Source: Morganella psychrotolerans
GTDB lineage: Bacteria > Pseudomonadota > Gammaproteobacteria > Enterobacterales > Enterobacteriaceae
Direction: 5' to 3'
Assembly: GCF_001676055.1 (NCBI RefSeq)
Contig: NZ_LZEX01000042.1
Span: 1 to 64,000 of the forward strand
DNA: 64,000 nucleotides
The translations under genes and the position numbers were made by a program. The notes under the pieces were generated by a model. It was not told the origin of the DNA. It worked only from the letters and a program-made list of their open reading frames with translations, and searched no databases. Positions 32,698 to 43,090 of this stretch are shown in pieces (positions within the stretch are counted from its first letter, which is position 1; each line of letters opens with the position of its first letter).

Positions 32698-33057
32698 ATG
32701 GACGAGTATACACCACGAAATTACGATATTGCGGTACTGAAGTATTTGTGTGATGAACTCTGCCACGATGGCATACACACACTCATCAGAAGCAATAGTT
32801 ATTGGGTTAATGATTTAACCTCTGATTCAAACTTAAAACTAAATGAATTATTAGGCTACATTGCTGACGTAGTCTGGAGTTTTAAGATAAAACATACTCA
32901 AAATAAGGACCTCATTTCATTTATCGATGAATATATCGATGAAACTTATGCGCTTTTCGGCTGTATGGAAGTTTCATTTAATGATATTGAGGAATGGAAG
33001 AAGATGGCATCACTTGTAAGCTGTATGCTCACCAGTGAGGGGCACCTTGTCCATTAA
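32698..33057 (+). CDS. tomB: Hha toxicity modulator TomB
   Basis: 119 residues from the ATG at 32698, preceded by AGGAGGTG; a GTG at 32692 in the same frame overlaps that site. The MDEYTPRNYDIAVLKYLC start and the LNELLGYIADVVWSFKIK and FIDEYIDETYALF blocks match TomB. It counters Hha toxicity as an oxygen-dependent antitoxin and affects biofilm formation. hha follows 61 bp downstream, the conserved pair order. Confidence 0.92.
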   Translation: MDEYTPRNYDIAVLKYLCDELCHDGIHTLIRSNSYWVNDLTSDSNLKLNELLGYIADVVWSFKIKHTQNKDLISFIDEYIDETYALFGCMEVSFNDIEEWKKMASLVSCMLTSEGHLVH

Positions 33058-33118
33058 GGGAATATACACTTAGATATCAATACATTGCGCAACAATAAAC
33101 CAGCAAGAAGATAATATT

Positions 33119-33326
33119 ATGATGACTAAAACAGACTATCTGATGCGCTTACGCAAGTGCACTTCTATCGAAACACTGGAACGTGTTATAGAAAAAAAAC
33201 AAGTATGAACTGACTGATGATGAGCTGGAGCTTTTCTATTCAGCAGCTGACCATCGTCTGGCAGAATTAACCATGAATAAATTGTACGATAAAATTCCGC
33301 CCTCAGTCTGGAAATTTGTACGTTAA
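33119..33326 (+). pseudogene. hha: Haemolysin expression modulator Hha, one frameshift
   Basis: The 5' frame reads [20 protein letters not shown] and stops after 29 residues. Removing one A from the eight-A run at 33192-33199 gives the full Hha sequence ([20 protein letters not shown] to PSVWKFVR, about 68 residues). Hha binds H-NS and tunes silencing of AT-rich genes. The defect lies in a homopolymer, so a sequencing error is likely; if real, tomB would lack its partner. Confidence 0.88.
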
Positions 33327-33623
33327 TTTGGCCTTGTCGCCAGCGACCTATAAAGTAATAGTCTTATTTTAGTGATCCAGAGCCAAAGACACTACTGACT
33401 TTGGCTTCGATCATGCCCGCGCGTTTATCTCATATTTCTGCGTTGTTCACTTTCTATATTACGATAAAAATACACTTTATAAGTAAAATGTATATTTCCT
33501 GACTTATTCTTTCTGAAAATAATTAAATATAACACTGTGCTTATATAATCACAGAAAGTGTATCTATTCCTTTTACTCACTCAGTGAGTCAAATCAAGTA
33601 TAATAAATTGAGCTTATCATGCT
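33327..33623. other. AT-rich gap after hha, no gene seen
   Basis: About 300 bp. The only structure noticed is a stem AGCCAAAG...CTTTGGCT at 33381-33406, a possible weak end signal for hha without a T run. Nothing else is supported. Confidence 0.3.
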
Positions 33624-33785
33624 ATTTTCTGGTGAGAGACGCATCATCCATTTCGGGAAAAATATCCTGTTTCACTTTAATTGCGGCAGAACACGGATAG
33701 ATGTTCTCTCCGGTTTGTATCTGTTTTGCGCCAGACAGGGATAACGTCAGATTATGAATAAACCGGTAATATGTGCCCGTATAAA
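33624..33785 (-). pseudogene. Possible C-terminal remnant of an unidentified protein
   Basis: On the minus strand an open frame of about 54 codons ends at TAG (33624-33626). Its residues (LTLSLSGAKQIQTGENIYP, then SAAIKVKQDIFPEMDD) look like a real beta-rich protein end. Upstream the frame meets a stop inside a short palindromic repeat at 33788-33814. No start codon with a ribosome site is evident. The family is not recognised; it may be chance. Confidence 0.25.
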
Positions 33786-33787
33786 TA

Positions 33788-33814
33788 TATACCCAACGTC
33801 ATTCAGGATGCAGG
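33788..33814. repeat. Half copy of short palindromic repeat
   Basis: TATACCCAACGTCATTCAGG plus ATGCAGG matches, in reverse complement and with one change, the right part of the repeat at 42231-42300. Confidence 0.45.
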
Positions 33815-33909
33815 AAGGTGTATATAACGTGCCAATACCTGCCGACAGGCCGGTTGTCACAGAATAAAAAGGGAGATTACGGAGATAACGACTGATACCG
33901 GAAATGGGT

Positions 33910-34019
33910 GGGGGCCTTGCCAGCGACATCCCGGCACACAATTCCCCTGCTATGGCTGCTTCCTTCCGGATCTGACCTGGTTAACAAGTTCATGTTGCGG
34001 GAGAACCAACAAAGCCCCC
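33910..34019 (-). ncRNA. ffs: 4.5S RNA of the signal recognition particle
   Basis: The 110-nt minus-strand sequence begins GGGGGCTTTGTTGGTTCTCC and ends GCTGGCAAGGCCCCC, pairing end to end. The conserved tip AGGTCAGATCCGGAAGGAAG and GCAGCC contains the GGAA tetraloop and the symmetric loop that bind Ffh. Length and layout match E. coli 4.5S RNA, which with Ffh targets inner-membrane proteins to SecYEG. It lies next to tesB, as in E. coli. Confidence 0.97.
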
Positions 34020-34248
34020 ATAGGAACCCTCAATAATGAGGCGGGGTCATTATCAGGGATCAGCGATAAAATAGCAAGGCGCCCGGTGCTGACCGCCGTA
34101 TTTTTACCCACTCCGGTGCCGTGTGGTTGCAGGCTGAGCAATTTTGACTGTTCTGAAAGCGCACACAATGGTGGTTTATTATTTTTCAATTATACATTCA
34201 ACGATTAGAATGACAGATTCCTGTTGAAAATACTTAATAAGGGTAACT

Positions 34249-35109
34249 ATGAGCCTGGCATTAGAAAACCTGATAAACCTGATGGCCCTCGAAAAACTGG
34301 AAGACGGGCTATTCCGGGGACAAAGTGAAGATCTCGGTCTGCCGCAGGTCTTTGGCGGACAGGTTGCCGGTCAGGCACTGTACGCTGCGGGACAAACCGT
34401 TCCTGCAGAGCGCTGTGTCCACTCATTCCACAGTTATTTTTTACGTCCGGGTGACAGTCACAAACCCATTATCTATGATGTGGAAAACCTGCGTGACGGT
34501 AAAAGCTTCAGCGCACGCCGGGTGCGTGCGATCCAGAACGGCGAGCCTATTTTCTATATGACCGCGTCTTTCCAGGGGGAAGAGAGCAGCTTCGCGCATC
34601 AGAACACGATGCCGGAGGTTCCGGGTCCGGAAGGATTACCTTCTGAGTCAGACATTGCCAAAAAAATCGCAGCCAGCCTGCCACCGAAAATGCAGGCCCT
34701 GTTTCTGCGCGAGCAGGCCATCGAATGGCGTCCGATTCGCTTTTACAGTCCGTTTAATAACCCGGAAAGTCCGCCTGAGCGTTATACCTGGCTTAAAACA
34801 AATGGTGCGATGCCTGCAGATCCGGCTGTCCACCAGTATCTGCTCGGCTACGCCTCAGATTACAATTTTCTGCCGACCGCTTTGCAACCACATGGTTATG
34901 GCTTTATGCAACCTGAAATTCAGATTGCCACCCTGGATCACTCTATGTGGTATCACCGCCCGTTCCGGCTCGATGAATGGCTGCTGTATGCCGTAGAAAG
35001 TCCGACAGCTTCCGGCGGGCGTGGATTTGTCCGCGGGCATTTTTATAATCAGGCTGGTGAGCTGGTCGCATCCACCGTTCAGGAAGGCGTTCTGCGGTTG
35101 CGAAGCTGA
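34249..35109 (+). CDS. tesB: Acyl-CoA thioesterase II
   Basis: 286 residues, same as E. coli. It hydrolyses medium- and long-chain acyl-CoA to free acid and CoA in the cytoplasm. Two hotdog domains are present; the catalytic Asp-Thr-Gln triad falls in [22 protein letters not shown] and STVQEGVLR. The start [12 protein letters not shown] follows AAGGGT. It is convergent with amtB, sharing a terminator. Confidence 0.97.
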   Translation: MSLALENLINLMALEKLEDGLFRGQSEDLGLPQVFGGQVAGQALYAAGQTVPAERCVHSFHSYFLRPGDSHKPIIYDVENLRDGKSFSARRVRAIQNGEPIFYMTASFQGEESSFAHQNTMPEVPGPEGLPSESDIAKKIAASLPPKMQALFLREQAIEWRPIRFYSPFNNPESPPERYTWLKTNGAMPADPAVHQYLLGYASDYNFLPTALQPHGYGFMQPEIQIATLDHSMWYHRPFRLDEWLLYAVESPTASGGRGFVRGHFYNQAGELVASTVQEGVLRLRS

Positions 35110-35133
35110 CAGACCGTCATTCTGCACTGCAAA

Positions 35134-35172
35134 AAGCCCCCGTATCACATCATGAACGGGGGCTTGTTTTTT
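35134..35172. terminator. Terminator between tesB and amtB
   Basis: The stem AAGCCCCCGT / ACGGGGGCTT has TTTTTT to its right and A5 to its left, so it can serve tesB and, in reverse, amtB. Confidence 0.85.
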
Positions 35173-35177
35173 ATACC

Positions 35178-36479
35178 TTACGACCGCGTGTAAGCCCGCT
35201 CTCCGTGAGAGCTGATATCCAGCCCGCTGATTTCATCATCAGCAGTACAACGAAGCCCGGTTGTCAGTGCTGCCAGTTTAAATGCGATGTAAGCAATCAC
35301 TCCGCTCCAGATAACCGTCACAATGATACTTTCAGTCTGCACCCAAAGCTGTCTGAGCATTGTCACCCCTTCTGCATAACCGGTGCCGCCCAGCGTCTCT
35401 GCGGTAAAAACCCCGGTCAACAGACAGCCGGCTATCCCGCAGACACCATGAATACCGAACACATCACAGATATCATCCACTTTCAGCCATCGCTTCAGGG
35501 TTGTCACTCCCCAATACCCGGCAACACCGCTGGCAAGCCCGATAATTATCGCTCCGCATACCCCGACAGTGCCTGCGGCAGGCGTGATCCCGACCAACCC
35601 GCCGATACAACCGGAGCAGGCACCGAGAAGTGAGGGCTTACCCCGTATACTCCATTCGGCCACAACCCAGGCAAGCACGCCGCCGGCAACGGCAAGAACA
35701 GTATTGATAAACGCCAGCGCCGCCGTACCATCCGCTTTACCGGCAGATCCTGCATTAAACCCGAACCAGCCGACATACAAAATCGCGGTGCCGGTAAAGA
35801 CCATCGGCAGACTATGTGGTTTTGCCGCCAATTTTCCCCGTGCCAGGCGTGGTCCTAATAAGTAAGCACCGACTAACCCCGCAACAGCCGCATTAATGTG
35901 AACAACCGTCCCGCCGGCAAAATCCAGTGCCCCTTTTTCTGCCAGCCAGCCGCCCCCCCAGACCATATGCGCCATCGGAACATAAGCCAGCGAAAACCAT
36001 ATAATCACAAAAAATAAAAATGCGCTGAACCGGATCCGCTCAGCCAGTGCTCCGGTAATAAGTGCAACCGTGATCGCCGCAAATGACCCCTGAAAAAGTA
36101 CATGCGTCAGTTGGCTTATGCTGCCGCTGGTACTCTCTGTGGTTATCCCGCTGAGAAATGCGTATGAAAGATAACCGGTAAAACCATTTCCTTCAGAAAA
36201 TGCCATGCTGTAACCATAGAAAACCCACAACAGTAAAACCAGCGAAAAACTGACAATAACCTGAGTCATCACTGAAAGAACATTTTCACGGCGCACCAGC
36301 CCGCCATAAAATAACGCGATCCCGGGAAGGGTCATAAAATAAACCAGTGCAGCTGAAATCAGCATAAAGCCATTATCCGCACGATCTGCGCCTGCGGTTT
36401 CACTGTAACCGGAGACTGGCAGAATGGCAGATATTGCACCAATGAGTATTGTTCTTTGTTTCATTGTCATCTGTATCAC
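35178..36479 (-). CDS. amtB: Ammonium channel AmtB
   Basis: 433 residues including a cleavable N-terminal signal (start MIQMTMKQRTILIGAISAIL; a second Met at residue 6 is possible). Eleven membrane helices are expected; motifs include FYGGLVRRENVLSVM, HMVWGGGWL and DVFGIHGVCGIAG with one of the twin pore histidines. It moves ammonium and is blocked by GlnK when nitrogen is plentiful. It is 11 bp after glnK, one operon. Confidence 0.97.
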   Translation of the reverse strand: MIQMTMKQRTILIGAISAILPVSGYSETAGADRADNGFMLISAALVYFMTLPGIALFYGGLVRRENVLSVMTQVIVSFSLVLLLWVFYGYSMAFSEGNGFTGYLSYAFLSGITTESTSGSISQLTHVLFQGSFAAITVALITGALAERIRFSAFLFFVIIWFSLAYVPMAHMVWGGGWLAEKGALDFAGGTVVHINAAVAGLVGAYLLGPRLARGKLAAKPHSLPMVFTGTAILYVGWFGFNAGSAGKADGTAALAFINTVLAVAGGVLAWVVAEWSIRGKPSLLGACSGCIGGLVGITPAAGTVGVCGAIIIGLASGVAGYWGVTTLKRWLKVDDICDVFGIHGVCGIAGCLLTGVFTAETLGGTGYAEGVTMLRQLWVQTESIIVTVIWSGVIAYIAFKLAALTTGLRCTADDEISGLDISSHGERAYTRS

Positions 36480-36490
36480 CTCTGCGCGGT

Positions 36491-36829
36491 TTAAAGGGCT
36501 TCATCATTTTGTTCACCGGTACGGATCCGTACCGCCTGTGATATTTCAGAAATAAATATCTTTCCGTCTCCGATACTTCCGGTGTATGCCGTCCGGCAAA
36601 TCACATCAATAATGCGCTCCAGATCCTTATCCGGTACAACAAGCATAATCTGCACTTTCGGCAGAAAATCCACGCTGTATTCCGCCCCGCGATATAACTC
36701 TGTATGCCCCTTCTGCCTTCCCGCACCTCTGACTTCCTGTACTGTCAGCCCCTGAATACCTTCTGTATTGAGGGCGTCTCTTACATCATCCAGCTTAAAA
36801 GGTTTTATAATTGCAGTTATCTGTTTCAT
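36491..36829 (-). CDS. glnK: Nitrogen regulatory PII protein GlnK
   Basis: 112 residues, exact PII length. It senses ATP/ADP and 2-oxoglutarate, docks on AmtB through its T-loop and is uridylylated at Tyr51 (RGAEYSVDF). Other signature parts are MKQITAIIKPFKLDDVRDAL and TAYTGSIGDGKIFI. It is transcribed with amtB from a sigma-54 promoter just upstream. Confidence 0.97.
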   Translation of the reverse strand: MKQITAIIKPFKLDDVRDALNTEGIQGLTVQEVRGAGRQKGHTELYRGAEYSVDFLPKVQIMLVVPDKDLERIIDVICRTAYTGSIGDGKIFISEISQAVRIRTGEQNDEAL

Positions 36830-36871
36830 TACATTCTCCGTTTCAGCTGGTGTTTATCTCTCACAGAAAAT

Positions 36872-36887
36872 TGCAAAAATGATGCCA
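36872..36887 (-). promoter_or_regulatory. Sigma-54 promoter of glnK-amtB
   Basis: TGGCATCATTTTTGCA on the minus strand fits the -24/-12 form TGGCACN5TTGCA with the required GG and GC positions. It lies about 43 bp upstream of glnK, as expected for NtrC-controlled expression. Confidence 0.8.
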
Positions 36888-36933
36888 GTACGAAAAATAA
36901 AAAATAAAAATAATAAAATCAGTTGATTACAAT

Positions 36934-36965
36934 AAAAAAAGGCGTCTGAGTATTCAGACGCCTTT
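36934..36965 (-). terminator. mdlAB terminator
   Basis: The stem GGCGTCTGA GTAT TCAGACGCC is followed on the minus strand by a run of seven T, beyond the mdlB stop. Confidence 0.85.
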
Positions 36966-37023
36966 CCGGCAGGAAGAAAATTGCACCAATTTGTGGCAAA
37001 ACACGCTGTTTACGTAGTAGTCC

Positions 37024-38814
37024 TCACAATGATAGTGCAGTGATATTATCCTCTTCAGGCATATTCAGCGATTCACCGACCTGCTGTAACTGATACATCT
37101 GATAATACCGGCCTTTTTCAGCCAGCAATGCCTGATGGGTACCTGATTCCGCCATTTCACCACGGTTGAGCACATAGATAGTATCGGCATCCACAATAGT
37201 GGAGAGCCGGTGTGCAATAACCACTAATGTGGTTTCCCGGCGGATCTGCTGCAGGGCTTTCTGAATAGCCTGCTCAGTGCCGGAATCAATATTTGCCGTT
37301 GCTTCATCAAGGATGAGTATTTTCGGTGTCTGCACCAGTACGCGTGCCATAGCGAGTAACTGTTTCTGACCATCTGATAATGTTTTACCCTGCTCGCCCA
37401 GTACCGTATCCAGCCCGTTTTCAAGCCGCGAAACATGCTCACCAAGCTGTACTGTCTCCAGCACCTGCCGGATACGGGCATCATCAATATCCCGCCCGAG
37501 GGTAACATTGTCACGAAATGATGCCGCGAGAATAACTGGGTCCTGCTGCACCATCGCAATCCCCTGACGGATAACACTGTGAGATAACTGTTCAAGCGGA
37601 CGTCCGTCCAGGCTTATCCCGCCTGCCTGCCACGGATAATATCCCATCAACAGGTTTGCCAGCGTACTTTTTCCGCTGCCGGTATGCCCGACAAATGCTA
37701 CAAAACTGTGCTCTGCTACCTGCATACTGATGTCACGCAACACCGGTTTACCCGGCTGATACGCAAAGGTCAGGTGCGAAATATCAATGCGCCCGGTCGC
37801 CAGAGGTTCATTATCCGTACCGTATTTCTGTTGCGGGCTGTCCATCAGCTCAAAAACGCGCTCACCGGAAATAACCGCCTGCTGCAACACCGATTGCTGG
37901 GATGTCAGGGTGATCAGCGGCTCATTCAGCCGCCCCAGATAGGTAATAAAGGCATACAGCACCCCTACGCCGATAACACCGGTTCCCTCAACACCAAACA
38001 GCAGCATCATCCCGCAGAGAATAACAGCAGAAACCAGGCTGAGTAACGGGCGCAGCAAAATACCGTCAAGGCGCAGTGCTGCCATTCTCATGTCATAGTG
38101 GCGGCGGTTTGCGGCAAACATCCGCTCCCCGAAACGTGCCTGCTGGCGGAATTGCTGAATTACCGTCATACCACTGATAATTTCATGAAACCCGTCATTA
38201 ATATCAGCCAGATAACTGCGGATCCGGCGGATAATCGGCGTACTCAGGCGCTGATAAATCCACATAACCAGCAGCACGACCGGAAACATCGCGGTTGCCA
38301 CCAGCGCCATCCGCCACTCCAGGGAATACATGGCAATCAGCATAACGATAATCAGTGCCACACTGCGGAACAATGTCGGCAACACATTGACGAATAAGTC
38401 TTTAATCATCTCGGTGTCATTTGTCACACGCGAGATAAGTTGTCCGACCGGCTGGGTATCAAACGCACTCAGCGGCTGGCGCAGAGCAGCATTCATAACA
38501 TCAGTGCGTAATGTCTGCACCACGCCGACAGCGGCCTGATTAAAATAGATAAGCTGAAAATAGTGAAGCAGCGATGCCGCAACCTGAAGTGCGATAAACC
38601 CGGCTACCAGCATCAGTGTCACTGAGAGCACTATCTGATCCTTCGCCACCATATTATCAATAAAGTAACTGACCAGTACGGGTGCCGTGACTTCAGCGAT
38701 CGCCGTCAGCCACAACATCAGGATAGCGGTCAGCATCGGACGGCGGTAATTGCGTCCGTACCCGAGCAGACGTTTCAGTGACGGCCACAGGTTTTTCGGT
38801 GTCTGATCATTCAT
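37024..38814 (-). CDS. mdlB: ABC multidrug-type half-transporter MdlB
   Basis: 596 residues (E. coli 593). An N-terminal six-helix exporter membrane domain (about 20-310) is followed by an ATPase domain: Walker [15 protein letters not shown], a signature region in which [14 protein letters not shown] replaces the canonical LSGGQ, Walker [13 protein letters not shown] and the H-loop [10 protein letters not shown]. It pairs with MdlA; its start overlaps the mdlA end by 8 bp. The substrate is unknown. Confidence 0.95.
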   Translation of the reverse strand: MNDQTPKNLWPSLKRLLGYGRNYRRPMLTAILMLWLTAIAEVTAPVLVSYFIDNMVAKDQIVLSVTLMLVAGFIALQVAASLLHYFQLIYFNQAAVGVVQTLRTDVMNAALRQPLSAFDTQPVGQLISRVTNDTEMIKDLFVNVLPTLFRSVALIIVMLIAMYSLEWRMALVATAMFPVVLLVMWIYQRLSTPIIRRIRSYLADINDGFHEIISGMTVIQQFRQQARFGERMFAANRRHYDMRMAALRLDGILLRPLLSLVSAVILCGMMLLFGVEGTGVIGVGVLYAFITYLGRLNEPLITLTSQQSVLQQAVISGERVFELMDSPQQKYGTDNEPLATGRIDISHLTFAYQPGKPVLRDISMQVAEHSFVAFVGHTGSGKSTLANLLMGYYPWQAGGISLDGRPLEQLSHSVIRQGIAMVQQDPVILAASFRDNVTLGRDIDDARIRQVLETVQLGEHVSRLENGLDTVLGEQGKTLSDGQKQLLAMARVLVQTPKILILDEATANIDSGTEQAIQKALQQIRRETTLVVIAHRLSTIVDADTIYVLNRGEMAESGTHQALLAEKGRYYQMYQLQQVGESLNMPEEDNITALSL

Positions 38815-40547
38815 CGAGCGCGGCCTCTAACTGCTGATAATGATACATTTCGCTATACCATCCGTTCTGGTTAATCAGCACCTGATGACGCCCTTGTGCG
38901 GTAATGCTGCCTTGTTGTAAAACCAGAATATTGTCTGCCTCTGTCAGCGCAGAGAGCCGGTGTGCACTGATAATCACTGTCCGTCCTTCGCCCCACTGAC
39001 GTAAATTTTGCAGGATAAGAAACTCGGTCTGCCCGTCAACGGCAGAAAGTGCATCATCCAGGATAAGAATCTCGGTATCCAGTAATAAGGCACGGGCAAT
39101 TGAAATTCGTTGTTTTTGTCCGCCGGACAGCATAACGCCCCGCTCACCCACCTCAGTTTCATAGCCCTGCGGCAGGCGTTCAATATCATCATGCACATTT
39201 GCCAGACGCGCTACGTGTTCGATCTCCTCCCGGGTTGCCTGCGGGCGTCCCAGGGCAATATTATTCGCAATTGTATCGGAGAACAGAAACGGTGTTTGAT
39301 TCACCACAGCAAGCCGGCTGTGCCAGTCTGAAAAAATCAGTGAATTAAGTGGTTTACCCTGAAAACAGATATTGCCCTGCGTCACATCATAATGGCGCTG
39401 AATCAGTGCCAGCAACGTGGATTTCCCGCAGCCCGTCGGTCCGCACAACCCCAGCAACTGACCGGGTTTCAACGTAAAACGGATATCATTCAGTACCGGT
39501 CGCGTGGTATCCGGGTAACAAAATTCCGTAATTGCAACGGCCAGTTCACTGCGCTCCGGTTTCAGCGCCTCTGTTCCGTCAGCCAGTACAGGCGGGGTTT
39601 CCAGCAGAACCTGGATCCGGCTGTATGCCGCACTGCCGCGCTCAACAATATTAAACATCCATGCCAGAGCCAGCATCGGCCAAATCATCAGCCCGAGATA
39701 CATGATAAAGCTGGTCAGTTCCCCGAGAGTCAGCGTGCCCTGCATCACCATATAGCTGCCGCCGGCAACCGCCAGCAGGTTTGACATCCCGATGGCCATA
39801 ATAATGGTGGGATCAAACCGTGCATCAACCTCCGCCACATGCATGTTCTTTCGTCCCGCCTCGGCAGCAACAGATTCAAACTGAGCTGACTGATGCGCTT
39901 CAAGACCAAATGCTTTGATCATGCGGATACTGCTGAGGCTTTCCTGCGTCTGGTTATTGAGAGAGGAAAAGGCACCCTGTGCAGTTTTAAAACGATGATG
40001 AAGTTGCTGTCCGTAGCGTTTTATCGCCAGTGCCATCAGCGGCATCGGCAACAAAGACAACAGCGTAAGCTGCCAGCTGATTTCAATACTCATCACCAGC
40101 AGAACCACACAACCCATAACCAGGGAATCCACCAGAGTCAGAACACCTTCGCCTGCGGCAAACACGACTTTATCAACGTCATTGGTACTGCGGGCGATCA
40201 GGTCACCCGTCCGGTAGTGATGATAAAAGGCCGGAGACTGGCGGCTGAACTGCTGATAAAAATCCTGCCGCAAGCGCACCGCCAGTTTATACGATGCACC
40301 AAACAACCAGACGCGCCAGATATAGCGCAGGACATAAATAACCAGCGCGATAAGCAGCATAATGCCTATCCAGCCCCACAACGTCTGCATCGTCAGTGTT
40401 TCTTTCGTTACGCCATCAACAATAATGCCGACAAAACGCGGCGGTAAAACCTGTAAAACCGCGATAAGGATCAGAAAAAAAAACAGCCCCCGTATAGCGC
40501 CGCCATTCACTGAGGAAATACCATTTTAGTTGAGCAAATAATCTCAC
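38807..40547 (-). pseudogene. mdlA: ABC multidrug-type half-transporter MdlA, frameshift near the start
   Basis: The main open frame starts at 40510 (567 residues), but its first residues MNGGAIRG are not family-like. Upstream in another frame a GTG at 40547 gives VRLFAQLKWYFLSEWRRYTG, matching E. coli MdlA. The two join if the T run at 40475-40483 (minus strand) has eight instead of nine bases. ATPase parts are complete: Walker A LCGPTGCGKSTLLAL, signature VMLSGGQKQRISIAR, Walker B ILILDDALSAVD. The defect is likely a homopolymer sequencing error. Confidence 0.85.
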
Positions 40548-40577
40548 GGGATCCCGTATACCATCTGAAGTTAATCG

Positions 40578-41054
40578 TTAATCCGCGGCACCTTTCTCAG
40601 GGATAGGCAACGCGGTGGTGTACTTTATGCGCTCCATCGCAAAATTGGAAGTCACATCAATTAAACCGGGTACACCGGTGACCAGTTTTTTATAAAAATG
40701 ATCAAAGCGTTTCATGTCCACCACTTCGACCTGCAACATATAATCAAATTCCCCCGCCATGCGGTAAAATTCCACCACTTCGGGCATTTGCTGAACAAAT
40801 TCAACAAATTCAGTATACCACTCGCTACTGTGGCACTGAGTTTTTATCATCACAATCACGGTCAGTCCCAGCCCGAGTTTCTCCGGGTCCAGCAACGCTA
40901 CCCGCTTGCGGATATAGCCATCATCTTCCAGTCTTTTCAGCCGCTTCCAGCACGGTGTAGAAGTCAGATTAACTGCCTCTGCCAGCGTATTCAGTGATAA
41001 TGAGGCATCTTCCTGCAAAAGTTGCAGCAACTTACGGTCTATTTTATCTATCAT
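40578..41054 (-). CDS. decR: Lrp/AsnC-family regulator DecR (YbaO)
   Basis: 158 residues. The N-terminal helix-turn-helix has [20 protein letters not shown] and the second part [20 protein letters not shown]; the C-terminal half is a RAM ligand-binding domain ([18 protein letters not shown]). E. coli DecR senses cysteine and activates a cysteine-desulfidase operon. Here it is divergent from a cysteine-synthase-like gene 115 bp away, so that gene is its likely target. Confidence 0.92.
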   Translation of the reverse strand: MIDKIDRKLLQLLQEDASLSLNTLAEAVNLTSTPCWKRLKRLEDDGYIRKRVALLDPEKLGLGLTVIVMIKTQCHSSEWYTEFVEFVQQMPEVVEFYRMAGEFDYMLQVEVVDMKRFDHFYKKLVTGVPGLIDVTSNFAMERIKYTTALPIPEKGAAD

Positions 41055-41168
41055 TTACTCACCCGGGAGAATATATTTCTCCATATCATGCATGATAAAG
41101 AAAATAGAAAAAGCCTTTTCTCTCACAGAATTGCTAAGATTAAGCAACTGACAGTGAGGAGATAATGT

Positions 41169-42210
41169 ATGACAACCCAATGGACGACATTCGCCATTAA
41201 TGCTATTCAGGCCGATTATCAACGCAGCGCGGATACCCACCTGATCCCGGTGGAATTACCCGTCTTCCCGGGGGTTTCATTATACCTCAAGGATGAAAGT
41301 ACACACCCGACCGGCAGTCTGAAGCACCGCCTGGCGCGGTCACTTTTTTTTATACGGGCTGTGCAATGGCTGGATACGCGAAGGAACCCCGGTTATCGAG
41401 GCCTCATCCGGCAGCACTGCCGTATCTGAAGCCTATTTTGCCCGCCTGCTCGGCCTGCCGTTTATCGCCGTGATGCCGCGCTGCACGGCCCGGCGCAAAG
41501 TAGAACAAATTGAGTTCTACGGCGGACAATGTCATTTTGTCGATAACAGCGCACAAATTTATGCCGAATCCGAGCGCCTTGCCCGTGAAACCGGCGGTCA
41601 TTATATGGATCAATTTACCTACGCCGAACGGGCAACTGACTGGCGCGGCAACAACAATATTGCTGAAAGTATTTTCCGTCAGATGTCGCGGGAAGCGCAC
41701 CCTGTGCCGCAGTATCTGGTGATGAGCGCAGGCACCGGCGGTACCTCTGCCACACTGGGTCGATTTATCCGCTATCAGGGACACAATACAAAACTCATTG
41801 TCGTTGACCCTGAAAATTCGGTATTCCATGACTGTTATCACCAGAAATGCAGCCACCTGCGCTGTGAAACCGGCAGTAAAATAGAGGGGATCGGCCGCCC
41901 GCGTGCTGAGCCTTCATTTATTCCCGGCGTCATTGATGATGTGATGAAAGTCAGCGACAAATGCAGTATCGCCACACTTTACTGGCTGGAAAAATTACTC
42001 GGACGCAGAGTCGGCGCATCAACCGGCACCAATGTATGGGGTGCGCTGCAACTGGCGGCACAAATGCATGCAGAGCAGCAGAGCGGCTCCATCGTTACCC
42101 TGATTTGTGACAGCGGCGAGCGCTATCCGGACACCTATTACAACCCGCAGTGGGTGGCTGACAATATCGGAGATCTGACCGACGCACTTGCAACACTACC
42201 CAAATGGTGA
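41169..42210 (+). pseudogene. PLP-dependent cysteine-synthase-like enzyme, one frameshift
   Basis: A fold-type II PLP enzyme of about 347 codons. The first frame carries the PLP lysine in [13 protein letters not shown]; the second carries the phosphate- and substrate-binding [13 protein letters not shown] and the late [10 protein letters not shown]. Dropping one T from the run at 41344-41351 joins them through the SSGST-type substrate loop. Family members make or break cysteine (O-acetylserine sulfhydrylase, cystathionine beta-synthase, cysteine lyase). Divergence from decR argues for cysteine breakdown or detoxification. The frameshift is probably a sequencing error. Confidence 0.8.
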
Positions 42211-42230
42211 TGCAGCCGTTACCATAGACC

Positions 42231-42300
42231 CTTATTTATTCAAACTGCAGGTGAGTTGGCTTCACACCGCCCGCCTGCATCCTGAGTGACGTTGGGTATA
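42231..42300. repeat. Short palindromic repeat, ERIC-derived
   Basis: A sequence CTTATTTATTCAAACTGCAG ... CCTGCATCCTGAGTGACG between the PLP gene and queC with complementary ends; it shares blocks with 26516-26565 and 33788-33814. Confidence 0.5.
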
Positions 42301-42318
42301 ATATTGTAAGGGTTACAG

Positions 42319-43017
42319 ATGAAACGTGCGGTTGTCGTATTCAGTGGCGGTCAGGATTCCACTACCTGCCTGATTCAGGCACTCCGGAATTATGACGAAG
42401 TGCATTGTGTGACGTTTGACTACGGTCAGCGTCACCGTCAGGAAATAGAGGTTGCCCGCCAACTGAGCCTGAAACTGGGCGCGGCAGCGCACAAGGTTCT
42501 GGATGTCACCTTATTAAGTGAACTCGCCGTCAGCAGCCTGACCCGTGATAATATTCCGGTTCCCGGGTTCAGTGAAAGTGAAAAAAGTGATATTCCGAAT
42601 ACCTTTGTTCCGGGCCGTAATATCCTGTTTCTCACCCTGACGGCAATTTATGCCTACCAGGTCGGCGCAGAAGCCATTATCACCGGTGTTTGTGAAACCG
42701 ATTTTTCCGGTTATCCTGACTGCCGCGATGAATTTGTCAAAGCACTGAACCATGCGGTAAACCTGGGTATTGCCCGTGAAATCCGTTTTGAAACACCACT
42801 GATGTGGCTTGATAAAGCCCAAACCTGGGCGCTGGCGGAATATTACGGGCAACTGGATACGGTCCGCAGGGAAACACTGACCTGCTATAACGGCATTCAG
42901 GGCGATGGCTGCGGTGAGTGTGCCGCCTGTCATCTGCGGCAAAACGGATTAGAACATTATCTTGCAAACCGCGATGCCGTTATGTCCTCGATGAAAAAAC
43001 TCACCGGGCTCTCCTGA
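42319..43017 (+). CDS. queC: 7-cyano-7-deazaguanine (preQ0) synthase
   Basis: 232 residues, family length. It converts 7-carboxy-7-deazaguanine, ammonia and ATP to preQ0 for queuosine tRNA modification. The PP-loop is [12 protein letters not shown] (residues 5-16); further motifs are [28 protein letters not shown] and the zinc site [17 protein letters not shown]. Confidence 0.97.
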   Translation: MKRAVVVFSGGQDSTTCLIQALRNYDEVHCVTFDYGQRHRQEIEVARQLSLKLGAAAHKVLDVTLLSELAVSSLTRDNIPVPGFSESEKSDIPNTFVPGRNILFLTLTAIYAYQVGAEAIITGVCETDFSGYPDCRDEFVKALNHAVNLGIAREIRFETPLMWLDKAQTWALAEYYGQLDTVRRETLTCYNGIQGDGCGECAACHLRQNGLEHYLANRDAVMSSMKKLTGLS

Positions 43018-43038
43018 CAGAGCCGGTTCTTCGCTTAT

Positions 43039-43063
43039 CTGCCCGGTCATCATGACCGGGCAG
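43039..43063. terminator. Terminator between queC and fadM
   Basis: A perfect stem CTGCCCGGTCAT / ATGACCGGGCAG between convergent genes, with a T-rich stretch to the right. Confidence 0.7.
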
Positions 43064-43090
43064 ATTATCTGTCTCATTTTTCTGAGCACG

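Noticed and set aside
33747..33941. Small minus-strand ORF next to ffs
   Set aside because: It begins within the 4.5S RNA gene and runs through a repeat; no conserved features.
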